A model generated the notes under the pieces. It did no database searches. It saw only the letters and a list, made by a program, of their open reading frames with translations, and had not been told where the DNA came from. From contig JAFUIP010000011.1 in assembly GCA_017468435.1 (NCBI GenBank), positions 124,001-188,000 of the forward strand: a stretch of 64,000 nt of DNA. Reading direction: 5' to 3'. Source of the stretch: Bacteroidales bacterium. Lineage in GTDB: Bacteria > Bacteroidota > Bacteroidia > Bacteroidales > UBA1402. Positions 35,779 to 44,493 of this stretch are shown piece after piece. The position numbers and the translations under genes were made by a program. The stretch's first letter is position 1, and each line of letters begins with the position of its first letter.

Positions 35779-37967
35779 TATCGTATAAATAAAAGTTCTC
35801 TGTATTTGGGCAAAGGCCATAATTCATTGTCAACCATCAATTCGAGTTCGTCAATCATGTCGCGGATTTTGCCGAAGAAAGGCTCTACCGTGTCGTGATA
35901 AGCAATGGCTTTTTCTCTTTCCTGCGGAATGCGGTTGGCCACTTTTCGTGATTCGACCATGGCATCGGTCAATTGCTGAATTTGCTCGATATAATATTCT
36001 ATCTTCTTGATTTTCTCCGATTTATCCACAGAAAGAACCTGATATTCTTCGTCTTTATATAGCGTCTTCAATTTAAACAGATTATCGAGCAGAGAAGATT
36101 GATATTTGATGGCTACCGGAACGATGTGATTCAGGGCCAAATCGCCTAAAACGCGGGCTTCAATCTGGATTTTCTTGGTGTAGGTTTCCCATTTCACCTC
36201 GTTACGGGCGGCCAATTCCTTTTCGTTCAGAACTTTTGTCTGTGCAAACAAAGCAATGCTGGATTCCTTCAGATAAGCATCGTATTGCAAAGGAATGCTG
36301 TTTTCGCAATCCAGACCACGGCGAGCCGCTTCGGCTTTCCATTCATCGCTGTAACCATTTCCTTCGAAACAAATAGGCTTGGCGATGCGGATGTATTCAC
36401 GCAACAAGGCATATAAGGCTTGTTCCTTGCTTTCGCCCTTGGCCATGCGTTCTTTCATGGCCTGGTTGAAATCCATCAACTGACCGGCCACAGCGGTGTT
36501 CAGCACAATCATGGACGAGGCACAGTTGGCCGAAGAACCGGCGGCACGGAACTCGAAACGATTACCGGTAAAGGCAAAAGGAGAAGTTCGGTTTCGGTCG
36601 GTGTTGTCGAGCATCAATTCGGGAATGACGCTCACGTTCAAGTTCAGTTTAGACTTGGATTTCATTTTGAGGCCGTCTTCTGAATCTTCCTTTTCGAAAT
36701 CGGCCAGCAATTGTGTGAGTTGAGCGCCCAAGAAAACCGAAATAATGGCCGGAGGCGCTTCGTTCGCTCCCAGACGATAAGCATTTCCCGCACTTGCCAC
36801 AGAAGCCTTCAGCAAAGCATTATGCTTGTGAACGGCCATGAGCGTATTCACCAAAAACGTGACAAAGAGCAGATTGTCTTTGGGATGCTTGCCCGGGGCA
36901 AAGAGATTGATGCCTGTGTCGGTGGTCAGCGACCAATTGCAGTGCTTTCCCGAACCATTGATGCCGGCGAAAGGCTTTTCGTGCAACAACACCCTGAAAT
37001 GATGTTTGGGCGCCACTTTGCGCATCAAATCCATCAACACCAGATTGTGATCGACGGCCAGGTTGGTTTCCTCGTAAATGGGCGCAAATTCAAACTGATT
37101 GGGAGCCACCTCATTGTGACGGGTTTTCAAGGGAATTCCCAATTTATAAGCTTCCAGTTCGAGGTCTTTCATGTATTCCACCACACGTTTGGGAATGGAT
37201 CCGAAATAATGGTCTTCCAATTGTTGGTTCTTGGCCGATTCGTGTCCCATGATGGTACGTCCGCACATCATCAGGTCGGGACGAGCCGAGAACAAAGCTT
37301 CATCCACCAAGAAATATTCCTGTTCCCAACCCAAGTTGGAAGTCACTCTTTTTACATCGTCCAGGAAGAAGGCACAAGTTTCCTTCGCGGCTTCGCAAAC
37401 TGCCGACAAAGATTTGAGCAAAGGCGTCTTGTAATCGAGCGCTTCGCCTGTGTATGAAATGAAAATAGTGGGAATACAGAGCGTGTCATCCACGATGAAA
37501 GCCGGCGAGGAAGGATCCCAGGCGCTGTAACCACGAGCCTCGAATGTGTTGCGGATACCGCCGTTGGGAAAACTCGAAGCATCGGGCTCTTGTTGCACCA
37601 ACAATTTGCCGTTGAATTCTTCCATCACTTTGTAAGGACCGTCCTTTTGAATGAAGGAATCGTGTTTTTCGGCCGTTCCGTCGTTGAGCGGATGAAACCA
37701 GTGCGTATAGTGTGTGGCGCCTTTTTTCATGGCCCACTTCTTCATGGCAAGTGCCACGCTTTCTGCAATTTCCGTATCTATTGCCTTGCCTGCGGCGATG
37801 GCTTCTTCTACCTTCTTAAAAACTTTGCGCGACATATACTTGCGCATGGTGTCTATATTGAAGACGTTTTCGCCATAAATGGCGGCAATATTCTTGGGCA
37901 ATGCCTGTGCCGGAACCACTTTATGGTCGAAGGCTTCCTGCACGAGATTGAACCTCAGTGTCGACAT
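35778..37967 (-). CDS. glnN: Type III glutamine synthetase
   Basis: 729 residues, the long GSIII form typical of Bacteroides. It makes glutamine from glutamate and ammonia. Catalytic core segments are ENGGIR-like SFPNGGIRNTFEARGYSAWD, QEYFLVDEALF, RHNEVAPNQFEFAP and NGSGKHCNWSL. The C-terminal part (from about 560) is the GSIII helical extension ending MIDELELMVDNELWPLPKYR. Upstream is a TAnnTTTG element. The next gene, a pectinesterase, is coupled by overlapping stop and start codons. Confidence 0.96.
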   Translation of the reverse strand: MSTLRFNLVQEAFDHKVVPAQALPKNIAAIYGENVFNIDTMRKYMSRKVFKKVEEAIAAGKAIDTEIAESVALAMKKWAMKKGATHYTHWFHPLNDGTAEKHDSFIQKDGPYKVMEEFNGKLLVQQEPDASSFPNGGIRNTFEARGYSAWDPSSPAFIVDDTLCIPTIFISYTGEALDYKTPLLKSLSAVCEAAKETCAFFLDDVKRVTSNLGWEQEYFLVDEALFSARPDLMMCGRTIMGHESAKNQQLEDHYFGSIPKRVVEYMKDLELEAYKLGIPLKTRHNEVAPNQFEFAPIYEETNLAVDHNLVLMDLMRKVAPKHHFRVLLHEKPFAGINGSGKHCNWSLTTDTGINLFAPGKHPKDNLLFVTFLVNTLMAVHKHNALLKASVASAGNAYRLGANEAPPAIISVFLGAQLTQLLADFEKEDSEDGLKMKSKSKLNLNVSVIPELMLDNTDRNRTSPFAFTGNRFEFRAAGSSANCASSMIVLNTAVAGQLMDFNQAMKERMAKGESKEQALYALLREYIRIAKPICFEGNGYSDEWKAEAARRGLDCENSIPLQYDAYLKESSIALFAQTKVLNEKELAARNEVKWETYTKKIQIEARVLGDLALNHIVPVAIKYQSSLLDNLFKLKTLYKDEEYQVLSVDKSEKIKKIEYYIEQIQQLTDAMVESRKVANRIPQEREKAIAYHDTVEPFFGKIRDMIDELELMVDNELWPLPKYRELLFIR

Positions 37968-38002
37968 AATTCTCTACAAATTTGTTTAGCTATAAATTTC
38001 GG

Positions 38003-38010
38003 CAAAATTA
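38003..38010 (-). promoter_or_regulatory. -7 promoter element for glnN-pectinesterase
   Basis: Minus-strand TAATTTTG matches TAnnTTTG, 35 bases before the glnN ATG. Confidence 0.55.
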
Positions 38011-38032
38011 ATCATATTTCAAAAACTCTGAC

Positions 38033-38040
38033 TACTTTTG
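38033..38040 (+). promoter_or_regulatory. -7 promoter element for pdxB
   Basis: TACTTTTG matches TAnnTTTG and lies 36 bases before ATG 38077. A longer reading frame starting at 38038 would begin inside this element. Confidence 0.6.
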
Positions 38041-38076
38041 GCCATCAATTTTGTGCCGAACAAATGCTCAAAAATA

Positions 38077-39120
38077 ATGAAAATCTGTATCGACGATAAG
38101 ATTCCATACGTGAAAGGTGTTTTTGAGCCTTATGCGGAGGTGGAGTACATGCCGGGCGGCCTTGCGTCGCCCGGCATGGTCCGCCATGCTGACGCGCTCA
38201 TGATACGCACGCGCACCCATTGCAACGAAGCCTTGCTCAAGGATTCTTCTGTGCGTTTCATTGCCACGGCCACCATTGGCTACGACCACATCGACCAAGC
38301 CTTCTGCCAACGACAAGGCATTGCCTGGACCAATGCGGCGGGCTGCAATGCCGATTCTGTGGCCATGTATGTTTTATCGGCCCTGCACTGCTTGGCTTCG
38401 AAGCAAGGATTTTCGCTGAAAGATAAAACCATAGGCATAGTCGGATTGGGAAATGTAGGCGAAAGAGTGGCCATTTTGGCTGCTAAGGAAGGTTGTCGTG
38501 TACTCAAAAACGATCCTCCCAAACAGAAAGCCATGCAGGCCGCTCGTTCGCAGTCTGACAATGAGCTTGTTTTCAGGGAAAAACCTGAGGATTTTGTTTC
38601 CTTGGATCAAGTTTTGCGCGAGTCCGACATCATCAGTTTGCATCCCTTGCTCAGTTACGAAGGTGAAGATGCCACTTATCATTTGTTTGATGCCGACAGA
38701 TTGTCGCAACTTCGTTCGAATCAGATACTTATCAATGCTTCTCGCGGAGAAGTGGTCGATAACCGGGCCTTGAAAGTTATATTGAAAGAAAAACGCCTGC
38801 AAGCCTGCGTGTTGGATGTTTGGGAAAACGAACCCTCCATCGATGCCGAACTGCTCTCTTTGGTGGATATTGCCACGCCGCACATTGCCGGATATGCCAT
38901 AGATGGAAAGGCCAACGGCAGCACGATGAGCGTCCGCGCCATCGCACGTTTTTTCGGTATGGAGGCTTTGTACCATTGGACGGCCGGCCCCTTGCCCGAA
39001 TCCACGCCGCCCTACGACATTTTGCTCGACGACAGCGCCTTACGGCAAAATCCTTTGCAATTCGAAGCCCTGCGCACGAAGGCTGCCATTACCAAAGTAT
39101 TGAGCCAAAACCAAGTCTGA
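38077..39120 (+). CDS. pdxB: Erythronate-4-phosphate dehydrogenase
   Basis: 347 residues. The start at 38077 is chosen because the -7 element sits just upstream. D-2-hydroxyacid dehydrogenase fold: KICIDDKIPYVKGVFEPY (PdxB-type start), NADH loop GIVGLGNVGERVA, catalytic Arg in LINASRGEVVDN, Glu in DVWENEP and His in ATPHIAGY. The PdxB-specific C-terminal dimerisation domain is shortened. It oxidises 4-phosphoerythronate in vitamin B6 synthesis. Its stop is one base before the convergent GH35 stop. Confidence 0.94.
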   Translation: MKICIDDKIPYVKGVFEPYAEVEYMPGGLASPGMVRHADALMIRTRTHCNEALLKDSSVRFIATATIGYDHIDQAFCQRQGIAWTNAAGCNADSVAMYVLSALHCLASKQGFSLKDKTIGIVGLGNVGERVAILAAKEGCRVLKNDPPKQKAMQAARSQSDNELVFREKPEDFVSLDQVLRESDIISLHPLLSYEGEDATYHLFDADRLSQLRSNQILINASRGEVVDNRALKVILKEKRLQACVLDVWENEPSIDAELLSLVDIATPHIAGYAIDGKANGSTMSVRAIARFFGMEALYHWTAGPLPESTPPYDILLDDSALRQNPLQFEALRTKAAITKVLSQNQV

Positions 39121-39121
39121 A

Positions 39122-41062
39122 TCACTTGGCGCCCGGTGCGGCATCATTGCCTTGATTTTCTGCCTGAACCGATGAGTTTTGCAAAACTTGTCGTTCTATT
39201 TTTACCGCATCCTCCGGTAGGCATTCTTTGCGAAGCATATCGATGATGGGCGATGCAAGACCTTGCATTGTAATTTCCTCAGGACCAATAATATCCATCA
39301 CTACAATTTCGTTTTTTCCCTTCTTCAACCAAACAGCGGGACAATAGAGCGTCTGCTGCGGACCCACCTTCCAGAATCTTCCCAAGCAATGTCCGTTTAC
39401 CCAGACAAAACCTTTTCCCCAAGTGGAAAGGTCCAAGAAGCTGTCTCCCCTCTTTTTTAACTTGAATTCTGCCTTGTAATAGCCCGGCTTTTTCCCTACG
39501 ATCTTGTTCCATTCGACTGGATATGTACGCGCATCTATCAAGTATATCTCCCAGTCTTTCAGTAAGATAACTTCTTCCGCACTTTTAATCAGTTCTACTT
39601 TTTCCGTGATGCCTTTGTGGTCGTGAATCTGGCGGGAATAATTGATGCGTCCCATAGCTTCTACAAAAATGCGCAAGGTATCTCCTTGATTCACAGCAGG
39701 CATTCTCAGCGTATGCTGCTCTTTTAGTCCGCGATAGAGTTCGCCTATCAGTTTGTCGTTCACGAAAATACGTGCAAAATCATGTGGCTCCGTGATACGC
39801 AAATATCCACCTTCTGGGCAAGCCGGCAAAGCACAGGCATAAAGTGCTGAACCATAACCGAAATCCATTTCTTCGAAACTTTGCACTTGCTCGGAAGTTA
39901 TCACCCGACAAACATTACTTTCCAAAGGAGCATAGCCGCTAAAGTCAATGTTATTCAGCTTAATAATGGGTTTGGCCAGGGGAATCTCTGGCAATGGCTT
40001 ATCGGAATATTCCTGTAACAAAGCTCTGAGTTTGTGATATTTGTCTGTTGCAGCACCTTGTTCGTTGATGGGAGCGTCGTAATCGTAGGAGGTACAATCG
40101 GGCGAGAAATGTGTGTTGTTGGCGCCGGCCCAATGCGCAAAAGAGGTGCCGCCGTGTGTCATGTAGAGCGAGAAAGAAATGCCGTTTTCAAGCATGGTGC
40201 CAATGCCTTTTACCATAGCATCGGCCGAGCGTGTTTCGTGCTTGCGTCCCCATCCGTCGAACCAGCCGCTCCAATATTCGGAACACATCAGCGGTGCATC
40301 GGGTCGTATGGTGCGCAGGGTTTTGAATTGAGACAAGGGCTTGGCATTGGTGCCGAAATTCAGCGTCCAGATAAGATCGTCGAGGGCATTGTTTTGGAAA
40401 TTGCTCGACCAATCGCATTGAAACATGGCGGTGCCTTCCCATCCGGCTGCTCGCAAGCTGTCGCGCATGGCGCTCATGTAGGCTTTGTCTGTGCCATACG
40501 AGCCAAATTCGTTTTCCACCTGCACCATCAGAATATTGCCTCCATTTTTCAGCATGAATGGCTGTAGTTCCTTGGCCAATCGTCTTTGAAAACGCCCCAC
40601 GGCTTGCATGAAATTCTTATTCAGAGAGCGAAGTTCCATGTTCTCCTTTTTCAATAGCCACCAAGGCAATCCGCCCATTTCCCATTCGGCGCAAACATAG
40701 GGTCCGGGACGCACAATCACCCACATATCGTGTTTTTGGCAAAGTTTCAGAAAACGAGACAATTCTCTTTCGCCTTCAAAATTAAAAACACCTTCTTCCT
40801 CTTCGTGGTAATTCCAAAAGACATAAATACATATCGTATTCATTCCAAGCGCCTTGCACATTTGTATGCGATGTTCCCAATACTCTGCCGGAATGCGCGC
40901 GTAATGAATTTCAGCCGCCTTGATAAGAAATGGCTCTCCATCCAAGAGAAAATGTCCCTTGCCGGCTTCGAAGGTATGTACTTTGCTTTTACTTGCCGCC
41001 GAAAGTTCGGTGCTAATAGAAATACTGAAAATCAGAGATATAATAATTATCAATCGTTTCAT
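39122..41062 (-). CDS. Secreted GH35 beta-galactosidase
   Basis: 646 residues from ATG at 41062; the frame extends 8 codons upstream into the promoter. Signal peptide MKRLIIIISLIFSISIST. GH35 TIM barrel: catalytic acid E185 in VENEFGSYG and nucleophile E262 in CSEYWSGW, with WNYHEEEEGVF and GPYVCAEWEMGGLPWWL. Two beta-sandwich domains follow, with jelly-roll motifs (KGFVWVNGHCLGRFWKVGPQ). It removes terminal beta-galactose from glycans, in the periplasm or at the surface. It is not adjacent to a SusC/SusD pair. Confidence 0.93.
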   Translation of the reverse strand: MKRLIIIISLIFSISISTELSAASKSKVHTFEAGKGHFLLDGEPFLIKAAEIHYARIPAEYWEHRIQMCKALGMNTICIYVFWNYHEEEEGVFNFEGERELSRFLKLCQKHDMWVIVRPGPYVCAEWEMGGLPWWLLKKENMELRSLNKNFMQAVGRFQRRLAKELQPFMLKNGGNILMVQVENEFGSYGTDKAYMSAMRDSLRAAGWEGTAMFQCDWSSNFQNNALDDLIWTLNFGTNAKPLSQFKTLRTIRPDAPLMCSEYWSGWFDGWGRKHETRSADAMVKGIGTMLENGISFSLYMTHGGTSFAHWAGANNTHFSPDCTSYDYDAPINEQGAATDKYHKLRALLQEYSDKPLPEIPLAKPIIKLNNIDFSGYAPLESNVCRVITSEQVQSFEEMDFGYGSALYACALPACPEGGYLRITEPHDFARIFVNDKLIGELYRGLKEQHTLRMPAVNQGDTLRIFVEAMGRINYSRQIHDHKGITEKVELIKSAEEVILLKDWEIYLIDARTYPVEWNKIVGKKPGYYKAEFKLKKRGDSFLDLSTWGKGFVWVNGHCLGRFWKVGPQQTLYCPAVWLKKGKNEIVVMDIIGPEEITMQGLASPIIDMLRKECLPEDAVKIERQVLQNSSVQAENQGNDAAPGAK

Positions 41063-41083
41063 TTCGTTCTTTGTTGTTTCAGA

Positions 41084-41091
41084 CAAAGATA
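41084..41091 (-). promoter_or_regulatory. -7 promoter element for the GH35 gene
   Basis: Minus-strand TATCTTTG matches TAnnTTTG, 21 bases before the chosen start. Confidence 0.6.
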
Positions 41092-41108
41092 GTTAAGATT
41101 CTTTTTAA

Positions 41109-41116
41109 TATCTTCG
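41109..41116 (+). promoter_or_regulatory. -7 promoter element for the OMP gene at 41156
   Basis: TATCTTCG, one base from TAnnTTTG, 39 bases before the start. Confidence 0.45.
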
Positions 41117-41155
41117 CGGCACTAAATATAATGCAGATAAAAATTTGAAGACAAT

Positions 41156-42166
41156 ATGAAAAAGAACCTATCTATCCTTTTGGCTTGCTTTCTTTTAACA
41201 GGAAACCTCGCCCTTGCACAAGACGCTACCATGTCTAGTGATTTTGCACAATCGTCGGACACCAAGGCTCAGCGCCTCTCATTTTTCAATCATCTCGATG
41301 TGGCTGTAGAAGCCGGTAGCACCGGTATAGGTTTTGATGTAGCTACCAATCTTGGCAACAGTCTTCGTCTGCGCGCCGGATTCTCAGCCATGCCGGAATT
41401 TACTTTAGGTATGAACTTTGGCGTGGATGTCGATGAACAATTGGGTCGCACGGCCGAGGAAGGCACAGGCGAAAGCACTTTCGACAAACTCTCCAACATG
41501 ATCGAAGGAATGACCGGCACCAAGGTGAGTCAGAATATTGAAATGCTCTGTAAACCAAACTTCTACAACTTCAAACTTTTGCTCGATATCCATCCTTTCC
41601 AGAACAAGAAATGGTATTTCAGCCCGGGTGTTTTCATTGGTTCTGCCAAGATTGGACATGCGTATAATGCGCCGGAATCCATGCCCACGCTGTACGCGGC
41701 CAATATGTATAACACCATGTACAACAACGCCATGAATGATGAACCTATTATCGTGATGGGCTCTTTCGAATTGTACCCCACTGAGAAACTGATTGAAGAA
41801 ATGTTTTCTTACGGAGAACTCGGATTCAAGGTGGGTAACAGAATCTCGGATGGCTCTGCCTATAAGATGATGCCTAACGAATATTGCATGGTCAGTGCCG
41901 ACATGAAGGTAAATGCCGTAAAACCTTATCTTGGTTTTGGTTACGGTGGCAATGCCCTGGCATCTTCCAACAAGAAATTAAAATTTTCATTCGATTGCGG
42001 TCTGCTTTTCTGGGGTGGCGTTCCCAGCCTTGTTACTCACGATGGCACCGATTTGGTGCACGATGTCACCGGCATTGAAGGCAAAATGGGTCAATGCGTC
42101 GATCTGGTAAAGTGTCTCAAAGTCTTCCCAGTCATCAACCTCCGCTTAACGAGAACGATTTTTTAA
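41156..42166 (+). CDS. Secreted/outer-membrane beta-rich protein
   Basis: 336 residues with a signal peptide (MKKNLSILLACFLLTGNLAL, then AQD). The mature part starts FFNHLDVAVEAGSTGIGFDV, which resembles the first strands of small outer-membrane barrels, and ends LKVFPVINLRLTRTIF with the terminal Phe of such proteins. No known family name recognised. It is followed by a terminator, stands as a single gene and has its own promoter element. Confidence 0.7.
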   Translation: MKKNLSILLACFLLTGNLALAQDATMSSDFAQSSDTKAQRLSFFNHLDVAVEAGSTGIGFDVATNLGNSLRLRAGFSAMPEFTLGMNFGVDVDEQLGRTAEEGTGESTFDKLSNMIEGMTGTKVSQNIEMLCKPNFYNFKLLLDIHPFQNKKWYFSPGVFIGSAKIGHAYNAPESMPTLYAANMYNTMYNNAMNDEPIIVMGSFELYPTEKLIEEMFSYGELGFKVGNRISDGSAYKMMPNEYCMVSADMKVNAVKPYLGFGYGGNALASSNKKLKFSFDCGLLFWGGVPSLVTHDGTDLVHDVTGIEGKMGQCVDLVKCLKVFPVINLRLTRTIF

Positions 42167-42197
42167 ACTTCCGCTCGGCTTCGCTCCGGATGCAAGC

Positions 42198-42235
42198 AAA
42201 AATGCGACACCGTTCTGTAACGATGCCGCATTTTC
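42198..42235 (+). terminator. Terminator hairpin after the OMP gene
   Basis: AAAATGCG pairs with CGCATTTT, with inner pairs CCGTT/AACG, followed by T-rich sequence. It lies 32 bases after the stop codon. Confidence 0.6.
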
Positions 42236-42270
42236 TTTATTTTGCAAATAGCGTTCTGTTTCGCGATGTC

Positions 42271-44421
42271 TTATCTGGCGATTTTCTTCACCAATTTCTG
42301 TCCGTTGATGATGTAAAGACCTTCGGGCAAACGATCGAAATCTTCTTCGCAAGTGCCCACCTTGACACCCTGCAGTGTGTAAATGGCAGTAATGCCGGTA
42401 TTCATTTCCACGACTTCCAAAGCATCGGGCTTTGCCTTGACAATGATTTTGCAGGTAGCTGTGCAATTGCCAGACTGTGCTGTAATGATGGCTTCGCCGG
42501 CCTTCAAAGTGGTGACTATTCCATCTACAACGGTGGCGATGCGCTCGTCCGAACTGCTCCAGACAATGCTTTTATCTGTCGCATTATCAGGCGTAACGGT
42601 AGCCACCAACCTTAGCGATTCGCCTTCTGTCAGTTCCACTTCGGTCTTATCGAGCGTGATACCGCCAACAGGAATGACTTTCGCTTTGACAATGATCTTG
42701 CAAGTGGCCATAAATTCGCCGGCCTTGGCTGTAATCACGGCTTCGCCCACCTTCAGGCAAGAAACAGCACCATTCACAACGCTAGCGACACTTTCGTCAG
42801 AACTGCTCCAAGTGATGGTTTTGTCGGTAGCATCAGCAGGCGTGATAGTGGCCACCAGTGTTACCGATTCGCCCTCGGTCAGTTCTACTTCGGTTTTGTC
42901 GAGCGTGATGCCGTTAACGGGAACATCGGGTGTGTCGGGCTGATCCTGGCTTTGTTTTGCTTTTACGATGAAGGTACATGTGGCCGTGTGTTCACTGGCT
43001 TTGGCACTAACGACAACTTCTCCGGCTTTCCATGTGCTGACAAGTCCTTCTGACACCGTTGCAATGCTGTTGTCAGAGCTGCTCCAAGTAATGGTTTTAT
43101 CCGTGGCATTGTCGGGAGAAACGCTGGCTACCAATTGGAAAGTTTCGCCTTCAGTCAGTTCTACGCTGCTTTTATTAAGCGTAATGCCGCTCACGGGAAT
43201 CACTTTTGCTTTTACCGTAATCGTGCAATTTGCCGAAAAATCGCCCGCCTTGGCCGTAATGACTGCTGTTCCTGCCTTCAAAGTGCTAACCAAACCATTG
43301 GAAACGCTTGCGATACTGTTATCGGAGCTGCTCCAGGTAATGGTTTTATCCGTGGCATTGTCGGGAGAAACGCTTGCTTCCAACTGGAAAGTTTCGCCTT
43401 CGGTCAGTTCTATAGCACTCTTGTTGAGCTTAATGCCGCTCACGGGAATCACTTTATTGGCTTCGTATTCTTCGGGAGAAACCACCTTGATTTCATCGGG
43501 AGAACCTGCAGGCACTTTCAAATAAGCCTTGTTGGCCGGCAAATAATCGAGAGAAACTTTCTTGAAAACCAGTTCACCGGCTGCGTTCAGGCCTAGCACG
43601 CGCATGGTATTGGCATCGTAGGCAGTCAGGTTCCTGTGAGCTTTGGTTCTATTGCAGAAATACACACCTCCCAAAAGATTATCCTTAGGCGCAGTCGTAC
43701 TCTTATCGACGATATCGAGCTTGTTGGTGGCGGGATTGTTGGTGGCACACTTAATCAGCATGGGCGTTGCACTGGGAAGCACTTCCCCGCTGAATTCCTT
43801 ATACACTGCCATTCCTTGATCTACCTTATATATATAGTAGGCCTTCATGCCTGCAGAATACATGCTAAAAGGGAAAGAAGCGTAAAAAGAAGCATAGTAG
43901 CCATCTTTCGTCTGGAATTCGGGTGTGATGCCAAAATAATTATCAGCATCTGCCTTCACCGGATGCACATACCAATCTCGGTAAGTGCCTTTGGCATTGG
44001 TACCGAGCACGCCATCCACCACTGAACTCATTTCTACATCTCCTAAGTACATTTTCAAATAATCATTGCTTTGAAAAGCCTTGTAGGTGTTGCCGTCTTT
44101 GTTGAGAGAAACCTTCAGATAGTAGCCGATAATTTCGTAGGTGTCAGTACCTTGTGCGTAAAATTTAAAACCCGCACTGGTTTCGTGAACGTACAGAATA
44201 GAACTAGGATCCGATACTACATTGCTGAAGTTTTTGTATAGTTCCACTGCCCCCAAATCGGCAGAAGTAGATGCAATATCGATACTTCCCCTATTGTCTC
44301 TCACGGTGATATATCTTTCCGAACCAACATTCTGGATACGATAATAACCATTACCCTCCAACTTTGCTGACAGGGGAAGAATACATATAGAAAGCAATAA
44401 GGCAATAAGTAGTTTTTTCAT
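42271..44421 (-). CDS. Surface protein with four BIG2 Ig-like repeats
   Basis: 716 residues from ATG at 44421 (signal peptide MKKLLIALLLSICILPLSA); the frame extends 7 codons upstream. N-terminal 320 residues form an unnamed beta-rich region (KLEGNGYYRIQNVGSERYIT). Four BIG2 domains (about 324-664) start VIPVSG, VIPVSG, VPVNG and VIPVGG. The C-terminal 45 residues (TGITAIYTLQGVKVG, LPEGLYIINGQKLVKK) resemble a type A sorting domain of the type IX secretion system. Likely an exported adhesin or glycan-binding protein; function is not known. Confidence 0.85.
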   Translation of the reverse strand: MKKLLIALLLSICILPLSAKLEGNGYYRIQNVGSERYITVRDNRGSIDIASTSADLGAVELYKNFSNVVSDPSSILYVHETSAGFKFYAQGTDTYEIIGYYLKVSLNKDGNTYKAFQSNDYLKMYLGDVEMSSVVDGVLGTNAKGTYRDWYVHPVKADADNYFGITPEFQTKDGYYASFYASFPFSMYSAGMKAYYIYKVDQGMAVYKEFSGEVLPSATPMLIKCATNNPATNKLDIVDKSTTAPKDNLLGGVYFCNRTKAHRNLTAYDANTMRVLGLNAAGELVFKKVSLDYLPANKAYLKVPAGSPDEIKVVSPEEYEANKVIPVSGIKLNKSAIELTEGETFQLEASVSPDNATDKTITWSSSDNSIASVSNGLVSTLKAGTAVITAKAGDFSANCTITVKAKVIPVSGITLNKSSVELTEGETFQLVASVSPDNATDKTITWSSSDNSIATVSEGLVSTWKAGEVVVSAKASEHTATCTFIVKAKQSQDQPDTPDVPVNGITLDKTEVELTEGESVTLVATITPADATDKTITWSSSDESVASVVNGAVSCLKVGEAVITAKAGEFMATCKIIVKAKVIPVGGITLDKTEVELTEGESLRLVATVTPDNATDKSIVWSSSDERIATVVDGIVTTLKAGEAIITAQSGNCTATCKIIVKAKPDALEVVEMNTGITAIYTLQGVKVGTCEEDFDRLPEGLYIINGQKLVKKIAR
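42430..43452 (-). repeat. Tandem BIG2-domain repeat, four units
   Basis: Unit boundaries: 43204-43452 (249 bp), 42925-43203 (279 bp, with a linker QSQDQPDTPD), 42679-42924 (246 bp), 42430-42678 (249 bp). Units 1 and 2 share a 35-base stretch around 43090-43125 and 43340-43375 that is identical at the DNA level, which suggests recent duplication or conversion. Confidence 0.85.
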
Positions 44422-44435
44422 ATAAAGAAAATTAT

Positions 44436-44470
44436 CCAACAACCACCAGGATAAACCTGATGATTGTTGG
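44436..44470 (-). terminator. Hairpin between the OmpA-like and BIG2 genes
   Basis: A 15-bp stem (44436-44450 with 44456-44470, two G-T pairs) has a 5-base loop. It lies just after the OmpA-like stop codon in the direction of transcription and before the BIG2 start, so it may cut or reduce read-through. Confidence 0.6.
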
Positions 44471-44493
44471 ATGATAAGATGTTTACGTCAAGA

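Noticed and set aside
36711-37457. Open frame antisense to glnN (248 codons)
   Set aside because: The glutamine synthetase catalytic segments lie on the minus strand in this stretch.
38038-38076. Longer start for pdxB
   Set aside because: The extra 13 codons would begin inside the TACTTTTG element; ATG 38077 gives the family's usual start.
42430-43452. Regular repeats of about 249 bases, considered as a CRISPR or other array
   Set aside because: The period equals 82-83 codons (93 in unit 2) in frame and encodes BIG2 domains; no short repeat-spacer pattern exists anywhere in the window.
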